Assembly: GCF_004028635.1 (NCBI RefSeq)
Contig: NZ_RQJW01000009.1
Coordinates: forward strand, 248,001-312,000
DNA: 64,000 nt
From: Streptomyces cyaneus
GTDB lineage: Bacteria; Actinomycetota; Actinomycetes; Streptomycetales; Streptomycetaceae
Direction: 5' to 3'
Shown: positions 1-8,054 of the stretch, one piece after another
Position numbering within the stretch: the first letter of the stretch is position 1
Layout: each line of letters opens with the position of its first letter
Position numbers and translations under genes: made by a program
Notes under the pieces: generated by a model
The model's input: the letters and a program-made list of their open reading frames with translations, nothing else
Database searches by the model: none
What the model was told of the DNA's origin: nothing

Positions 1-60
1 GGCTATGGATATGGCGAGGCGGGACCGCAGGGCCATGGGGTACCTCCAGGAGAGGGGTGA
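1..60 (+). CDS. possible 3' end of a gene entering from the left (partial)
   Basis: Reading from base 1, frame 1 gives a glycine/proline-rich tail (GYGYGEAGPQGHGVPPGEG) ending at a TGA at 58-60. Low-complexity Gly/Pro tails of this kind are common at the ends of Streptomyces membrane proteins. Frame 2 is also open, to a TAA at 71-73, and cannot be excluded, so both the existence and the frame of this gene are uncertain. Nothing can be said about function. Confidence 0.3.
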   Translation, partial: GYGYGEAGPQGHGVPPGEG

Positions 61-104
61 CGAACCTGACTAACCGCCACATTAGGAGCGCATCAGTAAG
101 GCCG

Positions 105-215
105 CGCGCCACGCTGGGCCATAGGAGCGCAGCGCCCCGAAGGGGCGCGGGGCAGCGTCGATATGCGGCTCCGCCGCGTGGGCGCGACAAGCCCCCACAA
201 CCCGCAGCCGGCAAA
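105..215. repeat. dispersed Streptomyces intergenic repeat with GC hairpin
   Basis: The stretch has a perfect 7-bp inverted repeat (gcgcccc / ggggcgc, 132-148, loop gaa) followed by a segment resembling the reverse complement of the element at 11994-12068 (shared core: a short GC-rich arm ending ...ccccgcgcccc). I recognise this type of sequence from intergenic regions of many Streptomyces genomes. It lies between the plus-strand gene end on the left and the minus-strand kinase on the right, where it could act as a bidirectional terminator. No gene is visible between 61 and 251. Confidence 0.6.
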
Positions 216-251
216 CACCCGGTGGACCCGAGCTCTCAGTCGCCGGACTCC

Positions 252-1487
252 CTAGCGGAGCGTCAGCTGGGCCACGGCCCCGCCGTCCACCGCGTTGGCG
301 AATGTCAGCCGCGCGCCCAGCACCTCCGCCTGCCCCAACGCGATGGTCAGCCCCAGCCCGTGCCCCTTGGATCCGCCCTCCGTGCGGAACCGCTGCGGCC
401 CATGCGCGAGGAGATACTCCGGGTAGCCCTCACCGTGATCCCGCACGGTGACCACCGGCCCGTCCACGGTCAGGGACACCGGCCCCCGCCCGTGCTTGTG
501 CGCGTTCGCCACCAGATTCCCCAGCACCCGCTCCAGCCGCCGCCGATCGGTCTCCACCACGGCGTCCCGTACGACGACGACCTCCGTGTCGGTCCCGGAC
601 CCGCGCACCACCCGCTCCGCCAGCGCCGCGAGCGGCTCGGTGTCCGACTCCAGCCGCTCACGCCCGGTGTCCAGCCGCGAAATCTCCAGCAGATCCTCGG
701 TCAGCGTGCGCAACGCGGCCACCCGGTCCTGCACCAGCTCCGTCGGCCGCCCCGGCGGCAGCAGCTCGGCCGCCGCGTGTAGCCCGGTCAACGGCGTGCG
801 CAGCTCGTGCGCCACGTCCGCCGTGAACCGCTGCTCGGACAGCAGCTTGCTCTGCAGCGACGACGCCATGGAGTCGAGGGCGGCGGCGACGGCGGCCACC
901 TCGTCCTGCGGCCTGGTCGCGTCCTTCGTACGGGGATCGTCGACCCGTGCGTCCAGGTCGCCGCCGCTGATCCGCCGGGCCACCCGGGCCGTGGCGTGCA
1001 GCCGCCGGGTCACCCGGGTCACCGCGAACGCGCCCACCAGCAGCGTCGCCCCGATCGCCAGCCCCGACGACCACAGGATCGCCCGGTCCAGCCCTTCGAT
1101 GGTGCGCGCCTGCTGCGAGTAGTCGACCTCGACCGCGAGGGCGCGCTCGCCGTCGACCGGCCCCGCCGCCCACATCGTGGGGCGCCCGTAGTGGTCGGCG
1201 ACCATCGTGCCGCGCTCCCCGGCCACCGCCAGCTCCCGCAGGGACTCCGGCAGCTCCGGCGGATCCAGACGGATGCCGTGCCCGAGCGGGTCCCCGGCCT
1301 CGAACGCCGTCGTCGCGTCCTCCAGCCGGGACAGTGCGAGGTCGCGGGCCTGGCCGACGGTCTGGTTCGTCACCGAGACGTGCACGAGGATGCCGAGCAG
1401 TGCCGCGAGCGCGCAGCACATCACCGTGATGAAGACGGCGGCCTTCACGGCGAGCGTGCCGGCCCACTGGGGGAGCGCGAGCCTCAT
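252..1487 (-). CDS. membrane sensor histidine kinase
   Basis: Predicted two-component sensor kinase of 411 residues. An N-terminal membrane segment lies at about residues 12-36. A short extracytoplasmic domain follows, then a second membrane helix at about 143-165 and a HAMP linker with the usual ISGGDLDARV stretch. The phospho-acceptor motif DVAHELRTPL has its His near residue 227. The ATPase part has an N box (NLVANAHKHG), a G1 box (VRDHGEGYP) and a G2 box (GHGLGLTIA). The start ATG at 1487 overlaps the stop of the upstream lipoprotein gene by 4 bp (ATGA), so the two are probably translationally coupled. No response-regulator gene is adjacent within the window, which is unusual for this class. 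A longer reading frame continues upstream, but it would lie inside the lipoprotein gene and lacks kinase features. Confidence 0.9.
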   Translation of the reverse strand: MRLALPQWAGTLAVKAAVFITVMCCALAALLGILVHVSVTNQTVGQARDLALSRLEDATTAFEAGDPLGHGIRLDPPELPESLRELAVAGERGTMVADHYGRPTMWAAGPVDGERALAVEVDYSQQARTIEGLDRAILWSSGLAIGATLLVGAFAVTRVTRRLHATARVARRISGGDLDARVDDPRTKDATRPQDEVAAVAAALDSMASSLQSKLLSEQRFTADVAHELRTPLTGLHAAAELLPPGRPTELVQDRVAALRTLTEDLLEISRLDTGRERLESDTEPLAALAERVVRGSGTDTEVVVVRDAVVETDRRRLERVLGNLVANAHKHGRGPVSLTVDGPVVTVRDHGEGYPEYLLAHGPQRFRTEGGSKGHGLGLTIALGQAEVLGARLTFANAVDGGAVAQLTLR

Positions 1488-2263
1488 GGGGTGCTCGCCG
1501 AGGAGGAGGCGGACCGGGAAGGCGAGGCGGAATGTGAGGGCGAGGGCGAGGCGGAGCGTGAGGGCGACGGGTGGGGCGTCTTCTTGCGCGGACCGGTGCG
1601 CAGCATCTCGTCGTGCGTGAGCAGCATCGCCTTCTGGTCCGCGTCCCAGGTCCACTGCAGCCGGTACTCGTACCCGGCGACCTCGGACGGCGAGCGCAGG
1701 ATCACCGACCGTCCGGCCAGCTCGACGCCGCTGATGGCGTCGTCCCACGTCATCACCTGCACGAGCCTGTGCTTCTCGACGGTGTAGACGCGCACCGCGG
1801 TGGTCTTGCCGGGCATCAGCCGAAAGCCCAGCGTCAGCTCGGGGTGCCCGTCGCCGGTCAGATCCCGGTAGTACGGCTGGAGCACCGGGCACCTGCCGTG
1901 CCCGGCGCCCTTGGCGCACTCGGTCATCAGACGGCCGGTCTGCCCGTACGACGCGTCCTTGCCGTCGAAGTCGCCCGGACTCTCGGCGATCTCCTTGCGT
2001 ACGACCGCCACCGGGTCCACGTCGCGGATGTCGCCGCCCGGGACGGTGACGCCCTTCACGACCTCCCTGTTCACCTCGCCGATCTCGTAGGCGGGGCTGG
2101 ACGCCGGCGTCAGCTGCGGCCAGAGCTTGTCCGGGCTGACCGCGGTCTCGGTCGGGCCCGCGCCCTGGAGCCCCCCGGCGTCACCGCAGGCCGTCGCCGC
2201 CGCCAGCAGCAGTGCGACAAGGGCACTGAGCGCGACGGTGCGCGTGGGGCGGATGCGAGGCAC
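1484..2263 (-). CDS. secreted lipoprotein coupled to a sensor kinase
   Basis: A 259-residue protein with a lipoprotein signal peptide: arginines at 3-8, a hydrophobic core, and a lipobox ending in Cys26 (AAATAC). The rest should sit on the outer face of the membrane. The C-terminal ~35 residues are a Ser/Pro/Arg repeat tail. I prefer the GTG at 2263 because AGGAG lies just upstream on the minus strand and the signal peptide then begins normally; an ATG at 2332 would add about 23 residues. I do not recognise the globular part. The 4-bp overlap with the kinase gene suggests it senses the envelope or modulates that kinase, similar in logic to the lipoproteins paired with Cse-type systems, but this is inference from position only. 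Confidence 0.75.
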   Translation of the reverse strand: MPRIRPTRTVALSALVALLLAAATACGDAGGLQGAGPTETAVSPDKLWPQLTPASSPAYEIGEVNREVVKGVTVPGGDIRDVDPVAVVRKEIAESPGDFDGKDASYGQTGRLMTECAKGAGHGRCPVLQPYYRDLTGDGHPELTLGFRLMPGKTTAVRVYTVEKHRLVQVMTWDDAISGVELAGRSVILRSPSEVAGYEYRLQWTWDADQKAMLLTHDEMLRTGPRKKTPHPSPSRSASPSPSHSASPSRSASSSASTP

Positions 2264-2356
2264 GGTTCTCCTGGGGCTGGGGAAGGTCGTAGGCCCGTAC
2301 ACCCTATTCGTACGGAAGTCCTTTTTGCGCACCCGGTGGGCGGACGGGCGAAACGG

Positions 2357-2863
2357 TTACTCGGCGAGTTCCTCGAGGAGCCGGGCGGTCGGCAGGCCGG
2401 CCCGGAGGTAGTCGACGAACAGGTCGTTGTGCAGGGCCCACGGAGAGCGGCGGGAGCGTATCAGCCGGATCGCCTGCTCGGCGGAGTGGCTCCGGCGGGC
2501 CAGGGCGTGCGCGATGACGAGCCCCGAGCGGTTGTACCCGTGGTAACAGCGAACGAGGACCCTGCGGCCTTCGTCCAGCGCCTCGCACGCCGCCTCCGCC
2601 AGCCGTATCACCCCGGCGAGCTGGGTTCCGTCCAGCGGCCCGTCGGGGATCGGCCACACATGGTGCTCGACACCGGGGTCGGGCCCGTGCCCGGGCAGGC
2701 GCAGAAGAGTCTGTACGAGATCGAACTCGTCCTGTACGACGGCGAACTCCAGTTGTCCCGACGAGCCCCGGAACTCGTGCCCGCCCATCCACAGGCCGGG
2801 CACGATCTCGCTCCACGGGCTGTCCGGAGCCGGTACGTCGGGTTGCTTCCTGCGGGTACGCAA
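2357..2863 (-). CDS. dual-specificity-phosphatase-like protein
   Basis: About 168 residues with the CX5R signature of protein tyrosine/dual-specificity phosphatases: the loop reads RCYHGYNRSG, so the nucleophile Cys and phosphate-binding Arg are both present. The preceding stretch (IRLAEAACEALDEGRRVLV) and the following helix (HALARR) fit the small bacterial DSP fold. The start is uncertain. A TTG at 2863 has a strong GGGGAGG 5 bases upstream; an in-frame GTG at 2881 is the alternative. The gene is divergent from the NERD gene at 2975 with about 110 bp between them. Substrate unknown. Confidence 0.75.
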   Translation of the reverse strand: MRTRRKQPDVPAPDSPWSEIVPGLWMGGHEFRGSSGQLEFAVVQDEFDLVQTLLRLPGHGPDPGVEHHVWPIPDGPLDGTQLAGVIRLAEAACEALDEGRRVLVRCYHGYNRSGLVIAHALARRSHSAEQAIRLIRSRRSPWALHNDLFVDYLRAGLPTARLLEELAE

Positions 2864-2974
2864 CGGCGCCTCCCCAACCACCCCTAGGGCGGTCTGCCCA
2901 ACTCCGCTCAAAGGTAACCGGGTTCTTGCCCCCGCAGCACCCCGCCTGTTCCCATGGTCGTGGGGTGATGGTGC

Positions 2975-3784
2975 ATGAATGGACTGCGCGTCATACCGAC
3001 CTGGCGGCACGGCCAGGAACGGCTCTACGTCTGCCGCACGGACGGGCAAAACCTCGCCTGGTACGACCGTGAGGCTGCCAGGATCAACCTGCTCAGCGAG
3101 GATCGCAGGGAGGATGTGCTGGAGGCGCTCGGCCCCTTCGTCACCGGACCGGTGACGGTGGGCCCGCCGCCGGTCCCCACGCCTGCCGAGCTGGCCCGGC
3201 TGACCCTGCACCCGGACGACGACCTGGCGCCCAACCGCCCCGGCGAGGCGCTCCTGGTCTCCCTCGACCGGGATCCGGCGCCCTCCCGCCGGCTGCGCCG
3301 CCCCGACCCGCGGCGTCTTGCGCTGACGGCGGAGCAGACGGTCGGCCAGGCGCTGGACCGGATGGACCGTGCGGGCTGGCACGCGCTGCACTCCGTCCCG
3401 CTTCCCGGCGGTGACCGCATCCACCACCTCGTGATCGGCCCCGGTGGGCTGTTCGTGCTGCACAGCCTGTACGCCCGTAAGCAGAAGGTGACCGTCGCCG
3501 ACCCGATGGTCTCCCTCGGGCGCCGCGAACCGTACCCCCTGCTGCGCCGCGTCCGCGCCGACGCCGACCGGGCCTCTTACGCCCTGACCGCCGAGGTCCG
3601 CCCGGTCCTCGTGCTGGTCGGCCCGGCCGACGTGGCGATTCCCGGGCCGTTGCGGGGGGTCCGGGTCCTCAGGGACACGGAGGTGGAGGGGCTGGCCCGG
3701 CTGGGCGGGCTGCTGAAGCCGGCGGATGTGGAGGCGCTGCATGCGATGGCTCGGGACCGGCGGGTGTGGGGTGCCCCCGGCTGA
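2975..3784 (+). CDS. NERD-domain protein
   Basis: A 269-residue soluble protein. The middle part (about 120-220) matches the nuclease-related NERD fold: a stretch around HHLVIGPGGLFVLHS, a lysine cluster (ARKQKVTV), then a hydrophobic strand VRPVLVLVGP. The N-terminal 40 residues (around YVCRTDGQNLAWYDREAARINLL) are often seen ahead of NERD in Streptomyces. NERD domains are related to restriction-type nucleases, but most members are uncharacterised and activity is not established here. It stands alone, divergent from the phosphatase gene and convergent with the LigD-type gene. Confidence 0.7.
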   Translation: MNGLRVIPTWRHGQERLYVCRTDGQNLAWYDREAARINLLSEDRREDVLEALGPFVTGPVTVGPPPVPTPAELARLTLHPDDDLAPNRPGEALLVSLDRDPAPSRRLRRPDPRRLALTAEQTVGQALDRMDRAGWHALHSVPLPGGDRIHHLVIGPGGLFVLHSLYARKQKVTVADPMVSLGRREPYPLLRRVRADADRASYALTAEVRPVLVLVGPADVAIPGPLRGVRVLRDTEVEGLARLGGLLKPADVEALHAMARDRRVWGAPG

Positions 3785-3792
3785 ACGGTTCG

Positions 3793-3888
3793 GGTTGGCC
3801 CGGTTGCCGGCCCTGGGGGCTGCCGCCCCCAGACCCCCGCTTCGGCCCTTAAGGGGCCTCGTCCTCAAACGCCGGACGGGCTGGAATC
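3793..3888. repeat. dispersed Streptomyces repeat with terminator-like hairpin
   Basis: The region between the convergent genes contains a perfect 8-bp hairpin (ctgggggc/gcccccag, 3813-3832), followed by 'cagacccccgcttcggccc' and 'tcgtcctcaaacgccggacg'. I recognise this block as a sequence found in many copies at gene ends in Streptomyces genomes. It probably acts as a bidirectional terminator here. Confidence 0.7.
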
Positions 3889-3913
3889 CTGGACCGGCGT
3901 CAAAAGGTGACTG

Positions 3914-4795
3914 TCAGGGCAGCGCGCCCGCCCGGTCCGTATCGAGCAGCGGAGCCAGCAGGTCGCCGTAGTCCTGGAGGCGTGGGGCGATGTCCGGGGC
4001 GAGGAAGGTCAGGGCGCGCGGGGAGCGGCAGTCCTGTACCTCCTGCCAGGTCACCGGCGCGGACACCGTCGGCTCGCGGCGGGCGCGCAGGGTGTAGGGC
4101 GTGGCCGTGGTCTTGCGGGCGGCGTTCTGGCTCCAGTCGACGAAGACCTTGCCGGGCCGCAGGCTCTTCGTCATCCGGTGCAGCACGAGCCGGGGCATGG
4201 CCTTCTCGGCCTCCACGGCGAGTTCCTTGGCGTACTCGGTGGCCTGCTCGGAGGGGGCCGGCCGGATGGCGGCGGCGAGGTGGAGCCCCTTCGAGCCGGA
4301 GGTCTTGGCGTACGCCTCGATGCCGTCGGCGGCCAGACGCTCGCGCAGCCAGAGGGCGACCTCGCAGCACTCGACCACGGTGGCGGGCGAGCCGGGGTCG
4401 AGGTCGAAGACCAGTCGGTCGGCCTCGCCGGGCGCGTCGATCAGCCACTGGGGCGTGTGGAACTCCGTGACCAGGTTGGCCGCCCACATCAGCGAGGGCA
4501 GATCCTGCACCAGCACCATCCGCGCGGGCCCCTCCGCACGGGGCACCTCGGCGGTGGTGACCCACTCGGGCGTACCCGGCGGCACGTTCTTGGTGAAGAA
4601 CACCTGTCCGTCCGGCCCGTCCGGGTAGCGCAGGAAGGACACCGGCCGGTCGCGCAGATGCGGCAGCAGTACGTCGGCGATGGTCGCGTAGTAGTGCAAC
4701 ACCTCGCCCTTGGCGAACCCGGCCGCCGGATACAGCACCTTCTCCAGGTTGCTGAGCGCGAGCCGCCGCCCCTCCACCTCTGTGATCGGCGTCAT
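3914..4795 (-). CDS. stand-alone LigD-type NHEJ polymerase/primase
   Basis: A 293-residue protein matching the polymerase (primase-like) domain of bacterial DNA ligase D, without ligase or phosphoesterase domains. Visible landmarks are the N-terminal LSNLEKVLYP motif, FTKNVPPGTPEW, the metal-binding strand LVFDLDPG (two Asp), the nucleotide-binding TSGSKGLHL loop and WSQNAARKTT. In this family the protein fills gaps and adds ribonucleotides at double-strand breaks during non-homologous end joining. It is divergent from ku with only about 50 bp between starts, which supports a shared NHEJ role and a shared promoter region. The start ATG at 4795 gives the usual family N-terminus; no strong ribosome site is visible. 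Confidence 0.9.
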   Translation of the reverse strand: MTPITEVEGRRLALSNLEKVLYPAAGFAKGEVLHYYATIADVLLPHLRDRPVSFLRYPDGPDGQVFFTKNVPPGTPEWVTTAEVPRAEGPARMVLVQDLPSLMWAANLVTEFHTPQWLIDAPGEADRLVFDLDPGSPATVVECCEVALWLRERLAADGIEAYAKTSGSKGLHLAAAIRPAPSEQATEYAKELAVEAEKAMPRLVLHRMTKSLRPGKVFVDWSQNAARKTTATPYTLRARREPTVSAPVTWQEVQDCRSPRALTFLAPDIAPRLQDYGDLLAPLLDTDRAGALP

Positions 4796-4846
4796 AGGAT
4801 GAGAATCACATGAAATCGGCCGTAACCGCCTTGAAAGGTGCTGAAC

Positions 4847-5911
4847 GTGCGATCCATCTGGAACGGCGCCATCTCGTTCGGCCTGGTCAGCATTCCGATC
4901 AAGGTGGTGAACGCGACCGAGAGCCACTCGATCTCCTTCCGCCAGATCCACACCGAGGACGGCGGCCGGATCCGCTACCGCAAGTTCTGCGAACTGGAGG
5001 ACCGCGAGGTCAGCCAGGGCGAGATCGGCAAGGGGTACGAGGACGCGGACGGCTCGATCATCCCCATCAGTGACGAGGACCTGGCCGAGCTGCCGATCCC
5101 GACCGCGAAGACGATCGAGATCGTGGCCTTCGTCCCGGGCGACCGGATCGACCCGCTCCAGATGGACGCGGCGTACTACCTCGCCGCGAGCGGCGCCCCG
5201 GCCGCCAAGCCGTACACCCTGCTGCGCGAGGCGCTCAAGCGCAGCAACAAGGTCGCCATCGCCAAGTTCGCGCTGCGCGGCCGGGAACGGCTCGGCATGC
5301 TCCGGGTCGTCGGCGACGCCATCGCCATGCACGGCCTGCTCTGGCCCGACGAGGTCCGCGCGCCCGAGGGCGTCGCCCCCGACACCGGCGTCACGGTCCG
5401 CGACAAGGAACTCGACCTCGCGGACGCCCTGATGGACACCCTCGGCGAGGTCGACCTCGACGATCTGCACGACGAGTACCGCGAGGCCGTCGAGGAGGTC
5501 ATCGCCGCGAAGGCGGCCGGCGAGGCCCCGCCCACCGCCCCCGAACCCGCCGCCGGCGGCAAGGTCCTCGACCTCATGGCGGCCCTGGAGAGCAGCGTGC
5601 GCGCGGCGAAGGAGTCCCGTGGCGAGGAGCCGGAGGAGCACGCCGAGGTCAGACGCCTGCCCCAGCGCAAGTCGGCCAGGGCGGCCCCCAAGCAGCCGGC
5701 GGGCAAGAAGTCGACGGCGACCAAGAAGGCAGCGGCGAAGAAGACGGCGGCCTCGGCCAAGAAGTCGACCTCGAAGACGGCCCAGCAGGCGAAGAAGACG
5801 GCGGCCAAGAGCACGGCCAAGTCCACGGCGAAGAGCACGGCCAAGAGCACGGCGAAGAAGACCCCGGCCAAGTCGGCCAAGAAGACGGCGAGCCGCAAGC
5901 GGACGGCGTGA
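4847..5911 (+). CDS. ku: Ku, DNA double-strand-break end-binding protein
   Basis: Bacterial Ku, which binds DNA ends as a homodimer and recruits LigD. The protein begins with the family signature VRSIWNGAISFGLVSIPIK, and the core Ku beta-barrel covers about residues 1-250 (including DGGRIRYRKFC and the YYLAAS stretch). I choose the GTG at 4847 because GAAAGG lies 8 bases upstream; a GTG at 4838 would add three residues. Total 354 residues. The last ~90 residues are a Lys/Ala/Ser/Thr tail with repeated KSTA units, like histone H1 tails. Such tails in long actinobacterial Ku proteins help non-specific DNA binding. Divergent from the LigD-type polymerase gene. Confidence 0.95.
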   Translation: MRSIWNGAISFGLVSIPIKVVNATESHSISFRQIHTEDGGRIRYRKFCELEDREVSQGEIGKGYEDADGSIIPISDEDLAELPIPTAKTIEIVAFVPGDRIDPLQMDAAYYLAASGAPAAKPYTLLREALKRSNKVAIAKFALRGRERLGMLRVVGDAIAMHGLLWPDEVRAPEGVAPDTGVTVRDKELDLADALMDTLGEVDLDDLHDEYREAVEEVIAAKAAGEAPPTAPEPAAGGKVLDLMAALESSVRAAKESRGEEPEEHAEVRRLPQRKSARAAPKQPAGKKSTATKKAAAKKTAASAKKSTSKTAQQAKKTAAKSTAKSTAKSTAKSTAKKTPAKSAKKTASRKRTA

Positions 5912-5928
5912 GCGGCCCCCTGAGTGCC

Positions 5929-7200
5929 TCACCCCACTCGGCGCAGCGCCAGCACCGCGTTGTGCCCCCCGAACCCGAACGAGTTGCTGAGCGCCAGGTC
6001 CCCGTCCTGAGGCAACGCGCGCGGCGCCCCCCTCACCACATCCAGGTCGATCGCGTCGTCGACCGCCCCGCCCCCCACTGTCGGCGGCACCACCCCGTGG
6101 TGCAGCGTCAGCACGGCGGCGACGGCTTCTACCCCGCCCGCTGCCCCCTGCAGATGCCCGAGGTGTCCCTTGAGGGCGGTGACCGGTACGGACCGTCGAC
6201 CGAGCACCGCCCGCAGCGCACCCGCCTCCGCGAGGTCGCCCTCGACCGTCGCCGTGGCATGGGCGTTCACATGGACGACGTCCCCGACCCCGCCCCCGGC
6301 GTCCCGCAGGGCCCGCCGCAGGGCGAGCGCGATGCCGCTGCCGGACGGGTCGGGCGCGGCCATGTGGTGGGCGTCGGCGGAGAGGCCCCAGCCCGCGGCC
6401 TCGCAGTAGATCCGCGCTCCCCGGGCCCGTGCGTGCTCCTCGGCCTCCAGGACGAGGATCCCCGCCCCCTCGCCGTTGACGAACCCGCCCCGGTCCTTGG
6501 CGAAGGGCCGGGAGGGCGAACCGTCGGCCGGGTCCCCGTCGGCCAGGGCCCGCATCGCCGCGAAGGACGCCATGATCGCCGGCGTGACGACGGCCTCGGC
6601 GCCGCCCGCGAGAGCGACGTCGATCCGCCCGTACCGTATGCGGTCGATCGCCTGCCCTATGGCCTCCGTCCCCGACGCGCACGCGCTGGTCACGGTCCGG
6701 GCCTCGCCGGTGATGTGCAGATCGAGCGAGACCTGGGAGGCGGCCTGCGAGGGCACGGTCATGGGAGTGGTGAGCGGTGAGACGGCCCGCGGCCCGTTCT
6801 CCCGCAGCTTCCGGTCCCCACCCACCAGCACGGACGCGTCACCGAGGATGGCCCCCAGACTCACTCCCACCCGCTCCGGGTCGATCCCGCTCTCCCGGGT
6901 GCCGCCCGCCACGAACCCGGCGTCGCCCCACGCCTCCCGAGCGGCCAACACCCCGAACCGTGCTGCCCGGTTCATCCGCCGGGCAACGGGCCGAGGCAGC
7001 AGCCGACCGGGATCCACGGGTACGACCCCGGCGACCCGCACGGGCAACCCGTCGAACTCGGGATCCGCCAACTCGCGTATGCCGTGCCGTCCGTCCAGCA
7101 GTCCCTGCCACAACTCACCGACCCCGACGCCCAGCGGCGTGACCGCCCCGAGCCCGGTCACGACGACTCTGCGGGGTGCGGACGCGGCGGCCTCGCTCAT
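5929..7200 (-). CDS. FabF-like beta-ketoacyl-ACP synthase
   Basis: A discrete 423-residue ketosynthase of the KAS I/II (FabF) type, catalysing decarboxylative Claisen condensation of acyl thioesters with malonyl-ACP. The active site is complete: Cys174 in TSACASGTEA, His314 in VNAHATATVEGD and His346 in LKGHLGHLQGAAGG. It begins MSEAAASAPRRVVVTGLGAVT; GAGGGGG lies about 10 bases ahead of the ATG. It is the last gene of the minus-strand NRPS/PKS run, 101 bp after the type II thioesterase. It may make or extend an acyl group for the pathway, or be a housekeeping-like paralogue that happens to be adjacent. No dedicated acyl carrier protein or acyltransferase gene is beside it. A hairpin (gtccg...cggac, about 7262-7280) lies in the gap before it. 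Confidence 0.88.
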   Translation of the reverse strand: MSEAAASAPRRVVVTGLGAVTPLGVGVGELWQGLLDGRHGIRELADPEFDGLPVRVAGVVPVDPGRLLPRPVARRMNRAARFGVLAAREAWGDAGFVAGGTRESGIDPERVGVSLGAILGDASVLVGGDRKLRENGPRAVSPLTTPMTVPSQAASQVSLDLHITGEARTVTSACASGTEAIGQAIDRIRYGRIDVALAGGAEAVVTPAIMASFAAMRALADGDPADGSPSRPFAKDRGGFVNGEGAGILVLEAEEHARARGARIYCEAAGWGLSADAHHMAAPDPSGSGIALALRRALRDAGGGVGDVVHVNAHATATVEGDLAEAGALRAVLGRRSVPVTALKGHLGHLQGAAGGVEAVAAVLTLHHGVVPPTVGGGAVDDAIDLDVVRGAPRALPQDGDLALSNSFGFGGHNAVLALRRVG

Positions 7201-7301
7201 CAGGGCATGCCCCCTCTGGTGATTGAAAGGGAAACATGCCCAGATTTCTCAGGTCCTGCACGTCCGTTCGAAGTGCGGACCGGGTCGGCGCCGTCCCCGT
7301 C

Positions 7302-8054
7302 TCATGCCAACTGTGCGTCGATGAACGCGAGCAACTCCTCTTTCCGCCGGTGGAGATAGAAGTGGCCCCCCTCGAAGACCCGGAGGTCCAGCCCCTTCGT
7401 CGTGACGTCCGACCAGGACTTCAGGTCCTCGATCGTGCACGCGGGGTCGCGGTCGCCGCCGCACGCCGTGACCGGAACTCCCAGCCGGTGCAGGTGCGTC
7501 GGGCGGTACTCGGCGAGGATCCCGAAGTCCGCGCGCAGTGCCGGCATGATCACGGGCCGCAGCTCGGGGTGTTCGTAGAGATCGGCACCCTCGGGGTCCA
7601 GCAGGCGGACGTAGTCCAGGATCTCGGTGTCGGTCGGGGCCGGGCGGGGTGCCTGCTCCTTGGGGCCGCGGGGCCTGTGCCGGCCCGAGACGATCAGGCG
7701 GGTGAGGGTCCGTCCGGGGTCGTCCTCCAGACGGCGGGCCACCTCGTACGCCACCGACGAACCCATGCTGTGGCCGAAGAGGGCCAACGGCACGTCGTCG
7801 GTCAGTTCCTGCCGCAGGGCTGTCGTGATCGTGTCCGCCAGCTCCTCCATCGTGCGCGCGCCCGGTTCGTACAGGCGGTCCTGGCGGGCGGGGTACTGCA
7901 CCGCCACGACCTCGACCCCCGGTGGGGCGAGCGCGGCCCAGTCGTGGAAGGCGACCGCCGCTCCGCCCGCGTGCGGGAAGCACAGCAGGCGGATCCGCGC
8001 GTCGGGCACGCTCACGCCCCGAAACCACAGGGTCCGGATGTCCGGGACACTCAC
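7302..8054 (-). CDS. type II (editing) thioesterase of the NRPS/PKS cluster
   Basis: A 250-residue alpha/beta-hydrolase of the external type II thioesterase family, which clears misprimed or stalled acyl groups from carrier proteins. It has the N-terminal LCFPHAGGAA oxyanion motif, nucleophile Ser96 in GHSMG, Asp201 (GGDRDP) and His231 (EGGHFYL). The GTG start at 8054 overlaps the PKS stop codon (GTGA), so the two are translationally coupled. Its position inside the operon ties it to this assembly line. Confidence 0.92.
   Translation of the reverse strand: MSVPDIRTLWFRGVSVPDARIRLLCFPHAGGAAVAFHDWAALAPPGVEVVAVQYPARQDRLYEPGARTMEELADTITTALRQELTDDVPLALFGHSMGSSVAYEVARRLEDDPGRTLTRLIVSGRHRPRGPKEQAPRPAPTDTEILDYVRLLDPEGADLYEHPELRPVIMPALRADFGILAEYRPTHLHRLGVPVTACGGDRDPACTIEDLKSWSDVTTKGLDLRVFEGGHFYLHRRKEELLAFIDAQLA

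Noticed and set aside
5929..7200. Reading the FabF-like protein as the missing acyltransferase or as a chain-length factor
   Set aside because: It has Cys174 and both His residues of a true ketosynthase and no GHSxG motif, so it is neither an AT nor a Cys-less chain-length factor.
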